14,131 nucleotides of DNA from CAJCIY01 sp036379355 (GTDB taxonomy: Bacteria > Actinomycetota > Actinomycetes > Mycobacteriales > CAJCIY01): contig DASVGV010000117.1 in NCBI GenBank assembly GCA_036379355.1, forward strand, positions 1-14,131, read 5' to 3'. Under the pieces are notes generated by a model that was given only the letters and a program-made list of their open reading frames with translations, searched no databases and was not told where the DNA came from. Of this stretch, positions 7,246 through 13,799 are shown piece after piece (position 1 is the stretch's first letter; each line of letters starts with the position of its first letter). Both the position numbers and the translations under genes were made by a program.

Positions 7246-8000
7246 GGCTTCTTCCAGGCGACGACGACCAGGTCCAGCGACCGGTCGACGTCGAGGCCGT
7301 CGACGGCGAAGTCCGCTGCGCCGACGCGGTGGACGGCGCGCCGCAGCGCCGGGGCCCAGTCCCCAGCCGGTCGCGCCAGCTGGGCGTCCACCAGGGGGCC
7401 GGCGTGCCTTTCGGCGCGGGCCAGCCGCGCCCCGTGGCGGAGCCCCCAGCGGCGGGTGACGTGGAACCGCGGGGCGAGCAGCTCGTCCAGCTCGCCGGCC
7501 GACAGCTCGCGTGTGTGGAAGGGGTTCAGCGGCGTGTCGCGACCAGGGGAGAAGGTGAGCCGGTTGGGGGTCGTGAGCAGCAGCGTCCCGGCCGGCCGCA
7601 GCACCCGCGCACACTCGGCGACGAACCCGGGCTGGTCGTGCAGGTGCTCGATCGTCTGCAGGCTCGCGAGGACGTCGAACACGCCGTCGGCGTACGGCAT
7701 CCGCTGCAGGTCGCCGCGGCAGGCAAGGACGCCGGGGTAGCGGCGGGCGAGGTGGCCGGCGGCCTGCGCGTCGTAGTCCAGGGCGTGGACGCGGCTCGCT
7801 CCGCCGGCGCGGAGCAGGTCGGCCCCGTACCCCTCACCCGCACCGGCCTCCAGGACATGCGCACCGAGGACGAACGGGAGCAGCGCCCGGTACGCCGCCT
7901 CGTGACGGCGGAACCAGTAGTTCTCGTCGGGGATGCCCGGCAGCGTCCGTTCGCCAGTCAGCGCGAGTTCCCCCTGCGCTGCAGCGGTTCCGGTTTGCAC
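7242..8000 (-). CDS. SAM-dependent methyltransferase (Rv3030-like)
   Basis: Class I methyltransferase of 252 aa. The segment LTGERTLPGIPDENYWFRRH (14-33) precedes motif I VLEAGAGEGYG (49-59), acidic D75 in ALDYDAQ, and FDVLASLQTIEHLHDQPGF with VLRPAGTLLLTTPN in the second half. The Rv3030 family in mycobacteria has the same LTGERT-PG-ENYWFRRHE opening (recollection) and is linked to 6-O-methylation of glucose units in methylglucose lipopolysaccharide; that substrate is inferred here. GTG 8000 is preceded by GGAGG (8006-8010 on the minus strand) at 5 nt, a strong ribosome site that decides the start. The TGA overlaps the GTG of the branching enzyme. It is distinct from the methyltransferase at 729-1658, so the cluster has two methylating enzymes. 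Confidence 0.92.
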   Translation of the reverse strand: MQTGTAAAQGELALTGERTLPGIPDENYWFRRHEAAYRALLPFVLGAHVLEAGAGEGYGADLLRAGGASRVHALDYDAQAAGHLARRYPGVLACRGDLQRMPYADGVFDVLASLQTIEHLHDQPGFVAECARVLRPAGTLLLTTPNRLTFSPGRDTPLNPFHTRELSAGELDELLAPRFHVTRRWGLRHGARLARAERHAGPLVDAQLARPAGDWAPALRRAVHRVGAADFAVDGLDVDRSLDLVVVAWKKP

Positions 8001-8020
8001 CCCGACCTCCGACCCGCGCG

Positions 8021-8051
8021 GCCTCGCCCGGCGCGGCGCTCCGGGTGAGGC
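8021..8051. repeat. GC-rich hairpin upstream of the Rv3030-like methyltransferase
   Basis: GCCTCGCCCGG (8021-8031) pairs with CCGGGTGAGGC (8041-8051) over 11 positions around a 9-nt loop. Read as plus-strand RNA the central pair is G-U; as minus-strand RNA it is an A-C mismatch. It lies 21-51 nt upstream of the GTG at 8000. TATCGT on the minus strand (8053-8058) could be a -10 box, which would place the hairpin at or near the 5' end of the minus-strand leader. Function unknown. Confidence 0.4.
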
Positions 8052-8076
8052 GACGATACCTGCCGGCCAGGACGGC

Positions 8077-8166
8077 TCACAGGTCGAGGACGAAGCGGTA
8101 TCCGGTGGTCGTGACGGGCACGACGATCACCAGCCCGCCGAAGCCGTTGTTGACGAGGTCGGTCAC
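8077..8166 (-). pseudogene. Possible PemK/MazF-type toxin C-terminal relic
   Basis: A 29-codon open stretch reads DLVNNGFGGLVIVVPVTTT (19 residues) and ends a few residues later. The DLVNN plus LVIVVPVTT pattern is what I recall from the middle strands of PemK/MazF endoribonuclease toxins of actinobacteria. The catalytic N-terminal half (GxxW and RPVLVV strands) and the rest of the C-terminus are absent, and no antitoxin is beside it, so a deletion remnant is more likely than a working toxin. Nearly all codons end in G or C, which suggests real coding history. The frame continues upstream, without a stop, to the TGA of the amidohydrolase gene (8188-8190). There is no good ribosome site before the GTG at 8166. 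Alternative: a chance or unrelated small ORF. Confidence 0.4.
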
Positions 8167-8187
8167 TGTCGTGCCCCGCGGCTGTCC

Positions 8188-9345
8188 TCAGGCGGGGACC
8201 GGCGCGAGCCGCCCGCCCATCAGCTCCTCGAAGTTGCCCGCGTAGAACCTTTGCCGGTCGTCCTCCGACGCGTCGCCGAGGGCCGCTTCGAACTTGCCGA
8301 GCGGGTCGGTCGTGCCCTCCGGATGCGGATAGTCGGACGAGAACATGAACAAGTCCGGCCCGCACTCGTCCAGCATCCAGCCCACCGGCTCGCCCGGGAA
8401 CGGCGTGAACTTCAGGTGTTTGTGGACGTACTCCGACGGCTTCATGGCCAGGCGTGACAACGGCTCCTCGGTCCGGAGGAACGCCTTCTGGGCCTGGTCG
8501 ACGTGCCGCAGCCACGACACGACCCACGCGGCGCCCTGCTCGATGCAGCCGCCCCGCAGCGCCGGGAACCGGTCGAACAGGCCGTCGAGGATGAGCGCGC
8601 CGAGGAACACCTCGGGCGAGTGGTGGATGGCGAGGTAGTCCTTGGACCGGATGTTCTCGCCGCCCCCCAGGTGGTCGGTCACCGGCATGTTGTTGTTGTG
8701 GAACGCGGGGTTGATGCCGCGCCCGCCGCCGCCGACGTGCAGGACGAACGGGGTGTCCGACTGGGCCAGCGTGTCCCAGAACGGGTCGAGGTCGGGGTGG
8801 GTAGGCGCCAGCTTCCCGGCGGCCGTCGACGGGACCATGATCGCCGCGCAGCCGGCGGCGATCGCGCGCTCGGCGGCGAGAGCCGCCTGCGCCGGGTCTG
8901 ACAGCGGGATGTTGGCGACGGCGAGCAGCCGCGGGTCCGCGGCGCAGAAGTCGGCGATGGCTCGGTTGTGCGCGTCGGTCCCGACGTACAGGTCGAGGTC
9001 GCTCCCCACCTTGTACAGCAGGGTGCCGAAGGTGCCGAACACCAGCTGCGCGTCGAAGCCGAGCAGGTCCAAGACGTGGCTGCGCTCGGTCGGGTCCCAG
9101 CCGCCCATCGCCGACCAGCCCTTGTCGCGCATCAGCCGCTCGTCGGCCTCCGCGGCGGCCTGCTCGTCGCTGCGGCGGGCGGCGGCCTTGGCGGTCGCGG
9201 CGTCGAGCACCCCACGACGCGCCTCGAACAGCCCGCGGTTGAGCAGCGCCCGGTCGTCGGCACTGAGGTAGTCGTCCAGGAAGTCGCCCAGCTCCATCAC
9301 GTGGCTGTCCGCGTCCAGGATTCGCCTACCGCCCGCGTACGTCAT
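8188..9345 (-). CDS. Amidohydrolase family protein (PF04909/ACMSD-like)
   Basis: Metal-dependent hydrolase or decarboxylase of 385 aa with a TIM-barrel fold, predicted cytosolic. It opens with ILDADSHVMEL (9-19), the D-x-H form of the first metal motif used by many actinobacterial members. The barrel continues through LLGFDAQLVFGTFGTLLY, the His-containing FVLHVGGGG, ALILDGLFDRFPALRGGCIE and MFSSDYPHPEG, whose Asp is the expected last metal ligand. ATG 9345 is preceded by GGAGG (9353-9357 on the minus strand) at 7 nt. An insertion at 45-75 is rich in Ala, Arg and Glu. The gene is divergent from a TetR regulator that probably controls it. The substrate is unknown; relatives act on aromatic carboxylates or amide-type ring compounds, so a catabolic role is inferred. 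Confidence 0.88.
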   Translation of the reverse strand: MTYAGGRRILDADSHVMELGDFLDDYLSADDRALLNRGLFEARRGVLDAATAKAAARRSDEQAAAEADERLMRDKGWSAMGGWDPTERSHVLDLLGFDAQLVFGTFGTLLYKVGSDLDLYVGTDAHNRAIADFCAADPRLLAVANIPLSDPAQAALAAERAIAAGCAAIMVPSTAAGKLAPTHPDLDPFWDTLAQSDTPFVLHVGGGGRGINPAFHNNNMPVTDHLGGGENIRSKDYLAIHHSPEVFLGALILDGLFDRFPALRGGCIEQGAAWVVSWLRHVDQAQKAFLRTEEPLSRLAMKPSEYVHKHLKFTPFPGEPVGWMLDECGPDLFMFSSDYPHPEGTTDPLGKFEAALGDASEDDRQRFYAGNFEELMGGRLAPVPA

Positions 9346-9368
9346 GCCATCGCCTCCACCGCCATCGG

Positions 9369-9383
9369 GTGACGTTTTGTCAC
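9369..9383. promoter_or_regulatory. Candidate TetR operator GTGAC-N5-GTCAC
   Basis: GTGAC (9369-9373) and GTCAC (9379-9383) form a perfect 5-bp inverted repeat around GTTTT, 24 bp upstream of the amidohydrolase ATG and inside the 166-bp divergent region shared with the TetR gene. TetR regulators commonly bind such palindromes to repress the divergent gene. The A/T-rich centre stands out in this GC-rich DNA. Binding is inferred. Confidence 0.45.
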
Positions 9384-9499
9384 TTCTGGCGCGGAGCGTG
9401 GCACGGGAGAACTGTCGCTGGCAACCCCGAGGGATGGGTTTCGCTGCCCGGCAGGCGATCTCGCCGTCCCAAGCGTGCGAAGCCAGCAAGCCCAGATGG

Positions 9500-9505
9500 C
9501 AGACT
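9500..9505 (+). promoter_or_regulatory. Candidate -10 box for a leaderless tetR transcript
   Basis: CAGACT is followed after 6 nt by the GTG at 9512, with no Shine-Dalgarno sequence, the usual arrangement for leaderless actinobacterial genes. It supports GTG 9512 as the start against the longer open frame. The -35 region is unclear. An 8-nt direct repeat ACTGTCGC occurs at 9411-9418 and again at 9503-9510, overlapping this box. Confidence 0.4.
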
Positions 9506-9511
9506 GTCGCC

Positions 9512-10180
9512 GTGACGTCTCCCGGCCCGCGTGCGGACGCGACTGCCCGCGCCACCGGACTCGAGCCGGTCCGGCTGGCCCGGGCGGACCGCCACGAGTC
9601 GCTCCTGGATGCGGCGCTGCACCTCGTCTCGTCCGGGGACGTCGACGCCGTGTCGATCGAGTCGGTGGCCGGCCGGGCCGGGGTCAGCAGGCCGCTGGTC
9701 TACCGGCACTTCGCGAACCGCGCCGACATCCTCGCCGCGCTGTACGACCGCGAGTCCGAGCGGGTCCACGAAGAGCTGTCGGCCGCGGTGACCGCCGCCT
9801 CGTCGCTGCTCGACATGTACCGCGCGCTGTTTCGCGGCGCGCTCGCGGCGGACCGGACGCGTGGCCCGGTCTTCGAGGCACTGCGCGCCGCCGCCGGCCG
9901 CAGCGCCCAGGTCCGCAGCGTGCAGCACCGGCGCGACCGCCAGACCGTCGCGTTCTACGCCCGCCGCGCGGTCCGCGAGTACGGCATCCCCCGCCGGGAG
10001 GCCGAGGCGCTGACGTCGATGCTGCTGAGCGCATTGTCACCGGCGCTCGCGCGCTGGCACCGGAACCCGACGCGCGCCGAGGCGAAGCGACTGGAGGAGG
10101 TCTTCCTCGCGATGGTGAGCGCCAGCCTCGAGCGCCTCAGCCCGGCGCTGGTCCCCGCCGGTCCACGGGCGCCGCGCTGA
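9512..10180 (+). CDS. TetR/AcrR family transcriptional regulator
   Basis: DNA-binding repressor-type protein of 222 aa. The N-terminal three-helix domain spans about residues 28-78. Its helix-turn-helix is SIESVAGRAGVSRPLVYRHF at 48-67, followed by the ADILAALYDRE helix typical of TetR. The C-terminal ligand and dimer domain is all-helical and ends in a short Pro-rich tail; its ligand is not predictable. The frame is open from 9344, but GTG 9512 gives normal family length and sits 6 nt after a -10-like box. The gene is divergent from the amidohydrolase and most likely regulates it and itself through the palindrome at 9369-9383. Its last 44 bp overlap the 3' end of the ECF S-component gene on the opposite strand. 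Confidence 0.9.
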   Translation: MTSPGPRADATARATGLEPVRLARADRHESLLDAALHLVSSGDVDAVSIESVAGRAGVSRPLVYRHFANRADILAALYDRESERVHEELSAAVTAASSLLDMYRALFRGALAADRTRGPVFEALRAAAGRSAQVRSVQHRRDRQTVAFYARRAVREYGIPRREAEALTSMLLSALSPALARWHRNPTRAEAKRLEEVFLAMVSASLERLSPALVPAGPRAPR

Positions 10181-10988
10181 GGGCCGGCTCGAACGTCGCG
10201 GGCGCCTCGAACGCGGCCCGTCTGGCTGCCCGGCGGAAGGTGGCGAGCATCGCCGGCCCGACGAGCCCGATCACGACCAGGTTCGTCACGGCGCGACCGG
10301 TGTCCCAGCCCAGCGACGTGGCCCCGTCGAAGAGCAGGTAGCGGTGCCACTGCTGGGCGAACGACGCGCCGGGGTGGTACGACAGCGAGCTGCCCGGGTC
10401 GACCGCGAACGGCCAGAACTGCAGGTTCAGCAGGAACCCGTACGCATAGCCGGCGAACGCGCCGTAGGCCATGAGCAGCGCGATCTCGGCGCGCCCGCGG
10501 CAGCGCGGGAGCAGCCCGGCGAACAGCCCCACGAGCGCGCAGCCGAACATCTGGTACGGCATCCACGGCCCGACGCCGCCGGTGATGATCGCCGACGCGA
10601 ACAGCGACGTGCATCCGAGCGCGAAGCCGAAGCCGGGGCCGAACACCCGGCCCGCCAGCACCAGGACGAACAGCTCGGTCTCGATCCCCGCCGTGCCCGC
10701 CCCGAGCGGTCGCAGCCCGGCGTTCACCGCCGACAGGACGCCGAGCATCGCCAGGGCCTTGCTGTCGATGCCGCCCTCGGCGATGCCCGCGAACACCACG
10801 GCGACGACGAGCAGCAGCAGCACCCCGAACATCAGCGGGGGCGTGTACGAGGTGCCGAACCGGTTCGGCGGCAGGACGAACGGCCACAGGAAGCACACCA
10901 AGCCGATCACCGTGGCGACGCAGAGCGCGGCGACCGAGCGGGCGGGCAGCCGGATCGCCGTCACCGGTCGGAGCCCCGGCCTGCTCAC
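10137..10988 (-). CDS. ECF transporter S component (substrate-binding membrane protein)
   Basis: Integral membrane protein of 283 aa with about six hydrophobic segments, including VAALCVATVIGLVCFLWPFV, PPLMFGVLLLLVVAVVFAGI, LGCTSLFASAIITGGVGPW and AVTNLVVIGLVGPAMLATF. The run GIDSKALAMLGVLSAVNAGL followed by GPGFGFALGC and GPWMPYQMFGCALVGLFAG is characteristic of ECF-type vitamin or micronutrient-binding S components. GTG 10988 overlaps the upstream T-component stop as GTGA, so the two proteins are probably made in step; a second GTG about 8 codons in is possible. The soluble tail (about 245-283) is Ala/Pro-rich. The substrate is unknown and no riboswitch was recognised that would reveal it. 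No ATPase gene is adjacent. Confidence 0.82.
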   Translation of the reverse strand: MSRPGLRPVTAIRLPARSVAALCVATVIGLVCFLWPFVLPPNRFGTSYTPPLMFGVLLLLVVAVVFAGIAEGGIDSKALAMLGVLSAVNAGLRPLGAGTAGIETELFVLVLAGRVFGPGFGFALGCTSLFASAIITGGVGPWMPYQMFGCALVGLFAGLLPRCRGRAEIALLMAYGAFAGYAYGFLLNLQFWPFAVDPGSSLSYHPGASFAQQWHRYLLFDGATSLGWDTGRAVTNLVVIGLVGPAMLATFRRAARRAAFEAPATFEPALSAAPVDRRGPAPG

Positions 10989-12157
10989 CGCGTGGCCGCC
11001 GTGAGGGTGCGCGCCGGATCGCCGTCGACGCGCTGCGGCCGGGGACGTACGGATGGCTGCGGCGGCGGGGGAGCCGTGAACGCGGCGGTGGCGGCCAGGA
11101 GGATCGCCACCGTCGGGAGGACCGGCAGTGGCGGGAACGCGAGGGGGTACAGCGACGGCGTGAGGCCGGCCGCGTCGTACGAAGTGGTCGCATAGATCAG
11201 CACGACCCCGGCCAGCGCGCAGCCGGCGACCAGCCATTCCGGCAGGCGCCAGGGGTCGGGGCGGTAGTGGCTGCGGCTCACCCGCCGTCCGCCGAGCACG
11301 ACCCCGCCCACGCAGCAGGCCGCCCCGACGCCGATCGCCGGCACGCCGAGGAACCGGGGTGCGCTGCCGTCGAGCAGCCCGTACGCCCCGGCGCACAGGC
11401 CCAGCAGACCGAGGAGAAGAAGCGCTCCGGTCAGGCGGCGCGACCGGCCAGTTGCCCGCCCGGTACGGCCGTACCCGCGGGAGTCCATCGCCGCGGCGAG
11501 GTGCAGGGACCGCTCGAAGGCGTCCTCGAGGACGGGGATCGCGATGGCCCGCAGCGCCCGAAGGCCCTTCGCCCGGCCGGCCCGCAGGCGCCGGGCGCGG
11601 CCCACCCGCTGGACGCTCTCGACCAGCTGCGGCGCGACGGTGATCGAGACGACGGCGGCGACGCCCAGCTCGTACAGCGCGCCGGGCAGCAGCCGTAGCG
11701 CGCGCCGCGGGTTGGCCAGCGCGTTGGCGGCCCCGATGCAGCACAGCAGGGTCGCGAGCCGCAGGCCGTCCACGGCCGCCGACAGCAGCGCCTCGAGCGA
11801 GACCGGACCGCCCAGCGAGATCCCCGAGTACCAGCTCGGCATCGGGATGTGCGGGAGGCGGAACAACACGTGGTCGGCCGGCGTCGCGCCGGACCCGAAC
11901 ACCATCCGGAACGCGAGGCGCAGCACGATGACGACCAGGGCGAGCGCCAGGTAGTACTTGAAGGCTCGCGCCCAGGGCGCCGTGGTGCGGCGGCGGACGA
12001 GGACGAAGCCGAGGACGGCCAGGATCAGCAGCAGCAGCAACGGGTTGCTGGTGCGGTCGGCCGCGACCGCGAGGCAGAGGGCCCAGAACCACCAGGCCAG
12101 CGGATGCAGCGCGCGTGGGACCCGCCTCCCGTCCGGCGAGGGGAGCGACGCGCGCAT
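10985..12157 (-). CDS. ecfT: ECF transporter T component (EcfT/CbiQ-like)
   Basis: Membrane scaffold of 390 aa that couples ATPase subunits to the S component in energy-coupling factor importers. The N-terminal half has closely spaced hydrophobic helices (HPLAWWFWALCLAVAADR, LLLLLILAVLGFVLV, YYLALALVVIVLRLAF). The coupling segment LHLAAAMDSRGYGRTGRAT carries the arginine motif expected to contact the ATPases. It is longer than the usual 250-270 aa: about 150 residues follow the coupling helix, with four more hydrophobic stretches and a Pro-rich tail PPPPQPSVRPRP. A similar extended form, including RPDPWRLPEWLVAG, is what I remember from other actinobacteria. ATG 12157 has no evident ribosome site. 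It is GTGA-coupled to the S component. Confidence 0.88.
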   Translation of the reverse strand: MRASLPSPDGRRVPRALHPLAWWFWALCLAVAADRTSNPLLLLLILAVLGFVLVRRRTTAPWARAFKYYLALALVVIVLRLAFRMVFGSGATPADHVLFRLPHIPMPSWYSGISLGGPVSLEALLSAAVDGLRLATLLCCIGAANALANPRRALRLLPGALYELGVAAVVSITVAPQLVESVQRVGRARRLRAGRAKGLRALRAIAIPVLEDAFERSLHLAAAMDSRGYGRTGRATGRSRRLTGALLLLGLLGLCAGAYGLLDGSAPRFLGVPAIGVGAACCVGGVVLGGRRVSRSHYRPDPWRLPEWLVAGCALAGVVLIYATTSYDAAGLTPSLYPLAFPPLPVLPTVAILLAATAAFTAPPPPQPSVRPRPQRVDGDPARTLTAATR

Positions 12158-12266
12158 CAGCGGGCCGGTCAGCGGTCACTCCCTCGGTCGGTCGGCACGG
12201 GCGGCGCCCAGTGTCTCCCGGCCGCTCACCCGGGCCGCGTTGCCGCCACGACCACCGTCCCGCCGG

Positions 12267-12272
12267 TACGCT
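12267..12272 (+). promoter_or_regulatory. -10 box of the antiporter promoter
   Basis: TACGCT matches TANNNT and is followed after 5 nt by GTG at 12278, so transcription probably begins at or within a few bases of 12278. TTGCCG at 12240-12245 resembles a -35, but its 21-nt spacing is too long to trust. This gives the antiporter a leader of about 65 nt. Confidence 0.45.
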
Positions 12273-12277
12273 CTGCC

Positions 12278-12346
12278 GTGGTGCGCCGGGAAGTCTGGTC
12301 GGCAGTCGTTGTCCGCTGTCCCACCGCCCCGAGACGAAGCCTGTGA
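12278..12346 (+). other. Antiporter leader: possible leaderless 22-aa upstream ORF or structured RNA
   Basis: From GTG 12278 an open frame of 22 codons (MVRREVWSAVVV, then an Arg/Pro-rich tail) ends in the TGA at 12344-12346, which overlaps the antiporter GTG as GTGA. This fits a leader peptide whose termination feeds the antiporter start, which itself has only a weak ribosome site. Third-position G/C is about 16 of 22, lower than in the confident genes, so RNA structure is an equal alternative. CTGCCG (12273-12278) pairs with CGGCAG (12300-12305), and GCCG (12285-12288) with CGGC (12300-12303), around the core GGGAAGTCTGGT. I could not match it to a named riboswitch. Confidence 0.4.
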
Positions 12347-13791
12347 GCGACACCTACCCGTACGCCGAGCTGCTGCTGTCCATCGCCGGCGTCGGCATCG
12401 TCGCCCTCGTCTCCAACCGGGTGTCCGAGCGCATCCGCATCCCGGCGCCGGCGCTGTTCCTCATCGCGGCCGCGATCGTCGTCAACGCCATCGCGTCGCT
12501 GCGGCCGCCGCCGGCGCAGATCGTCGAGCGGATCGTCGTGCTCGCGCTCCTGTTCATCCTCTTCGACGGCGGCATGCACATCGGCCTGCGTCGCTTCCGA
12601 GAGGCGGCCGCGCCGATCCTCGTCGTCGGTGTCGTCGGCACCTTCGCGACCACGGTCGCGGTGGCGGTGCTCGCTCACCTGGCGTTCGGGTTCGACTGGT
12701 ACGTCGCGGTTCTGCTCGGAGCGGCGGTCGCACCGACCGATCCGGCGGTCGTCTTCTCGGTCCTGGGACGGCGTGAGATCACCGGGCGTACCAGCACGAT
12801 CCTGGAGGGCGAGTCCGGGGCGAACGACCCCGTCGGGATCGCCCTCCTCGTCAGCCTGCTCGCGGCCCACGAGCTGTCCGCGGATGCCATCGGGCACGTC
12901 GCCGGGGAGTTCTTCCTCCAGATGTCGGTCGGCGCGGTCATCGGCGTCGCGGCCGGGCGGGCGCTGGTCTGGACGATGCGCCGGGTGCCGCTGCCGAGCG
13001 AGGGCCTGCACGTCCTTCGATCGGTGGCCTGGGTGCTCGGCACATACGGCCTGACCACGGTGGCGCACGGCTCCGGGTTCCTCGCGGTCCTCGTCGCGGG
13101 CGTCGTGGCCGGCGACGAACGTGCGCCGTTCAAGCGTGAGGTCGAGCGCTTCCACGGGGCCCTCGCGAGCCTCGGGGAGGTCGCCGCGTTCGTCGTCCTC
13201 GGCCTGACCGTCGACCTCGGCGAGATCGGGCACACGAACGTCTGGGTGCCGGGGCTGGTCCTCGGTGTGGTCCTGGCCTGCGTCCTGCGGCCGGTCCTGG
13301 TCGGCCTGTGCCTGCTGCCCGCGCGGCTGCGCCGCAACGAGGCCGCCTTCGTGCTGTTCGCCGGTCTCAAGGGCGCGGTGCCGATCCTGCTCGGGACGCT
13401 CGTCGTCACCGGCGGCGTCCCGCACGCGGCGCGGGTCTACGGCATCGTGATCGTGGTCGTCGTGCTGTCGGTCGTCCTGCAGGGCGGGCTCGTCCCCGAG
13501 GTCGCCCGGCTGCTGAAGCTCCCCATGACCGTCTCGTACCCCCAGCCGTACGCCCTCGGGGTCCGTCTGGCCGAGGAGCCGGAAGGGGTCCTGCGGCTGC
13601 GGGTACGGCCCGGGTCACCGGCCGACGGGGCCACGGTCGACGACCTGGCGGCGTCCGTCGGCGACATCTGGGTCAACCTCGTCGTCCGCGACGAGCGGCT
13701 GCTGACCGTCCGTGGCGACACCGAGCTGCGCGCCGGCGACGAGGTGGTCGTGAGCACCCAGGACGAGTCGGTCCGCGCCGCCTTCGGCTGA
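12343..13791 (+). CDS. CPA-type Na+(K+)/H+ antiporter with C-terminal TrkA-C-like domain
   Basis: Inner-membrane cation/proton exchanger of 482 aa with about 12 hydrophobic segments over residues 8-400. The ion-binding core is visible as VAPTDPAVVF with the TDP motif at 132-134, and EGESGANDPVGIAL with the Asn-Asp pair at 161-162. The Asn-Asp pair is the signature of CPA1/NhaP-type exchangers, usually electroneutral. FAGLKGAVPILLGTL follows late in the membrane domain. Residues about 420-482 (LRLRVRPGSPADGATV, WVNLVVRDERLL, LRAGDEVVVSTQDES) form a TrkA-C/RCK-C-like regulatory domain, as in NhaP2/CvrA K+/H+ antiporters. That favours K+ or volume regulation over Na+ export, though the ion is not decided by sequence. 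GTG 12343 overlaps the leader ORF stop. It converges with the next gene 8 bp away. Confidence 0.9.
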   Translation: MSDTYPYAELLLSIAGVGIVALVSNRVSERIRIPAPALFLIAAAIVVNAIASLRPPPAQIVERIVVLALLFILFDGGMHIGLRRFREAAAPILVVGVVGTFATTVAVAVLAHLAFGFDWYVAVLLGAAVAPTDPAVVFSVLGRREITGRTSTILEGESGANDPVGIALLVSLLAAHELSADAIGHVAGEFFLQMSVGAVIGVAAGRALVWTMRRVPLPSEGLHVLRSVAWVLGTYGLTTVAHGSGFLAVLVAGVVAGDERAPFKREVERFHGALASLGEVAAFVVLGLTVDLGEIGHTNVWVPGLVLGVVLACVLRPVLVGLCLLPARLRRNEAAFVLFAGLKGAVPILLGTLVVTGGVPHAARVYGIVIVVVVLSVVLQGGLVPEVARLLKLPMTVSYPQPYALGVRLAEEPEGVLRLRVRPGSPADGATVDDLAASVGDIWVNLVVRDERLLTVRGDTELRAGDEVVVSTQDESVRAAFG

Positions 13792-13799
13792 GAGCGGCG

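Noticed and set aside
9344..9511. Longer tetR start from 9344
   Set aside because: It would cover the whole divergent regulatory region, including the palindrome, and add 56 residues not seen in TetR proteins; GTG 9512 fits length and promoter.
12158..12342. Possible cobalamin riboswitch upstream of the ECF genes
   Set aside because: GGGAAGTCTGG on the plus strand and GACACTGGG on the minus strand superficially recall B12-box parts, but the ordered conserved blocks are not present on either strand.
12226..13425. 399-codon minus-strand open frame opposite the antiporter
   Set aside because: Asp/Arg/Glu-rich shadow of the antiporter codons with no domain.
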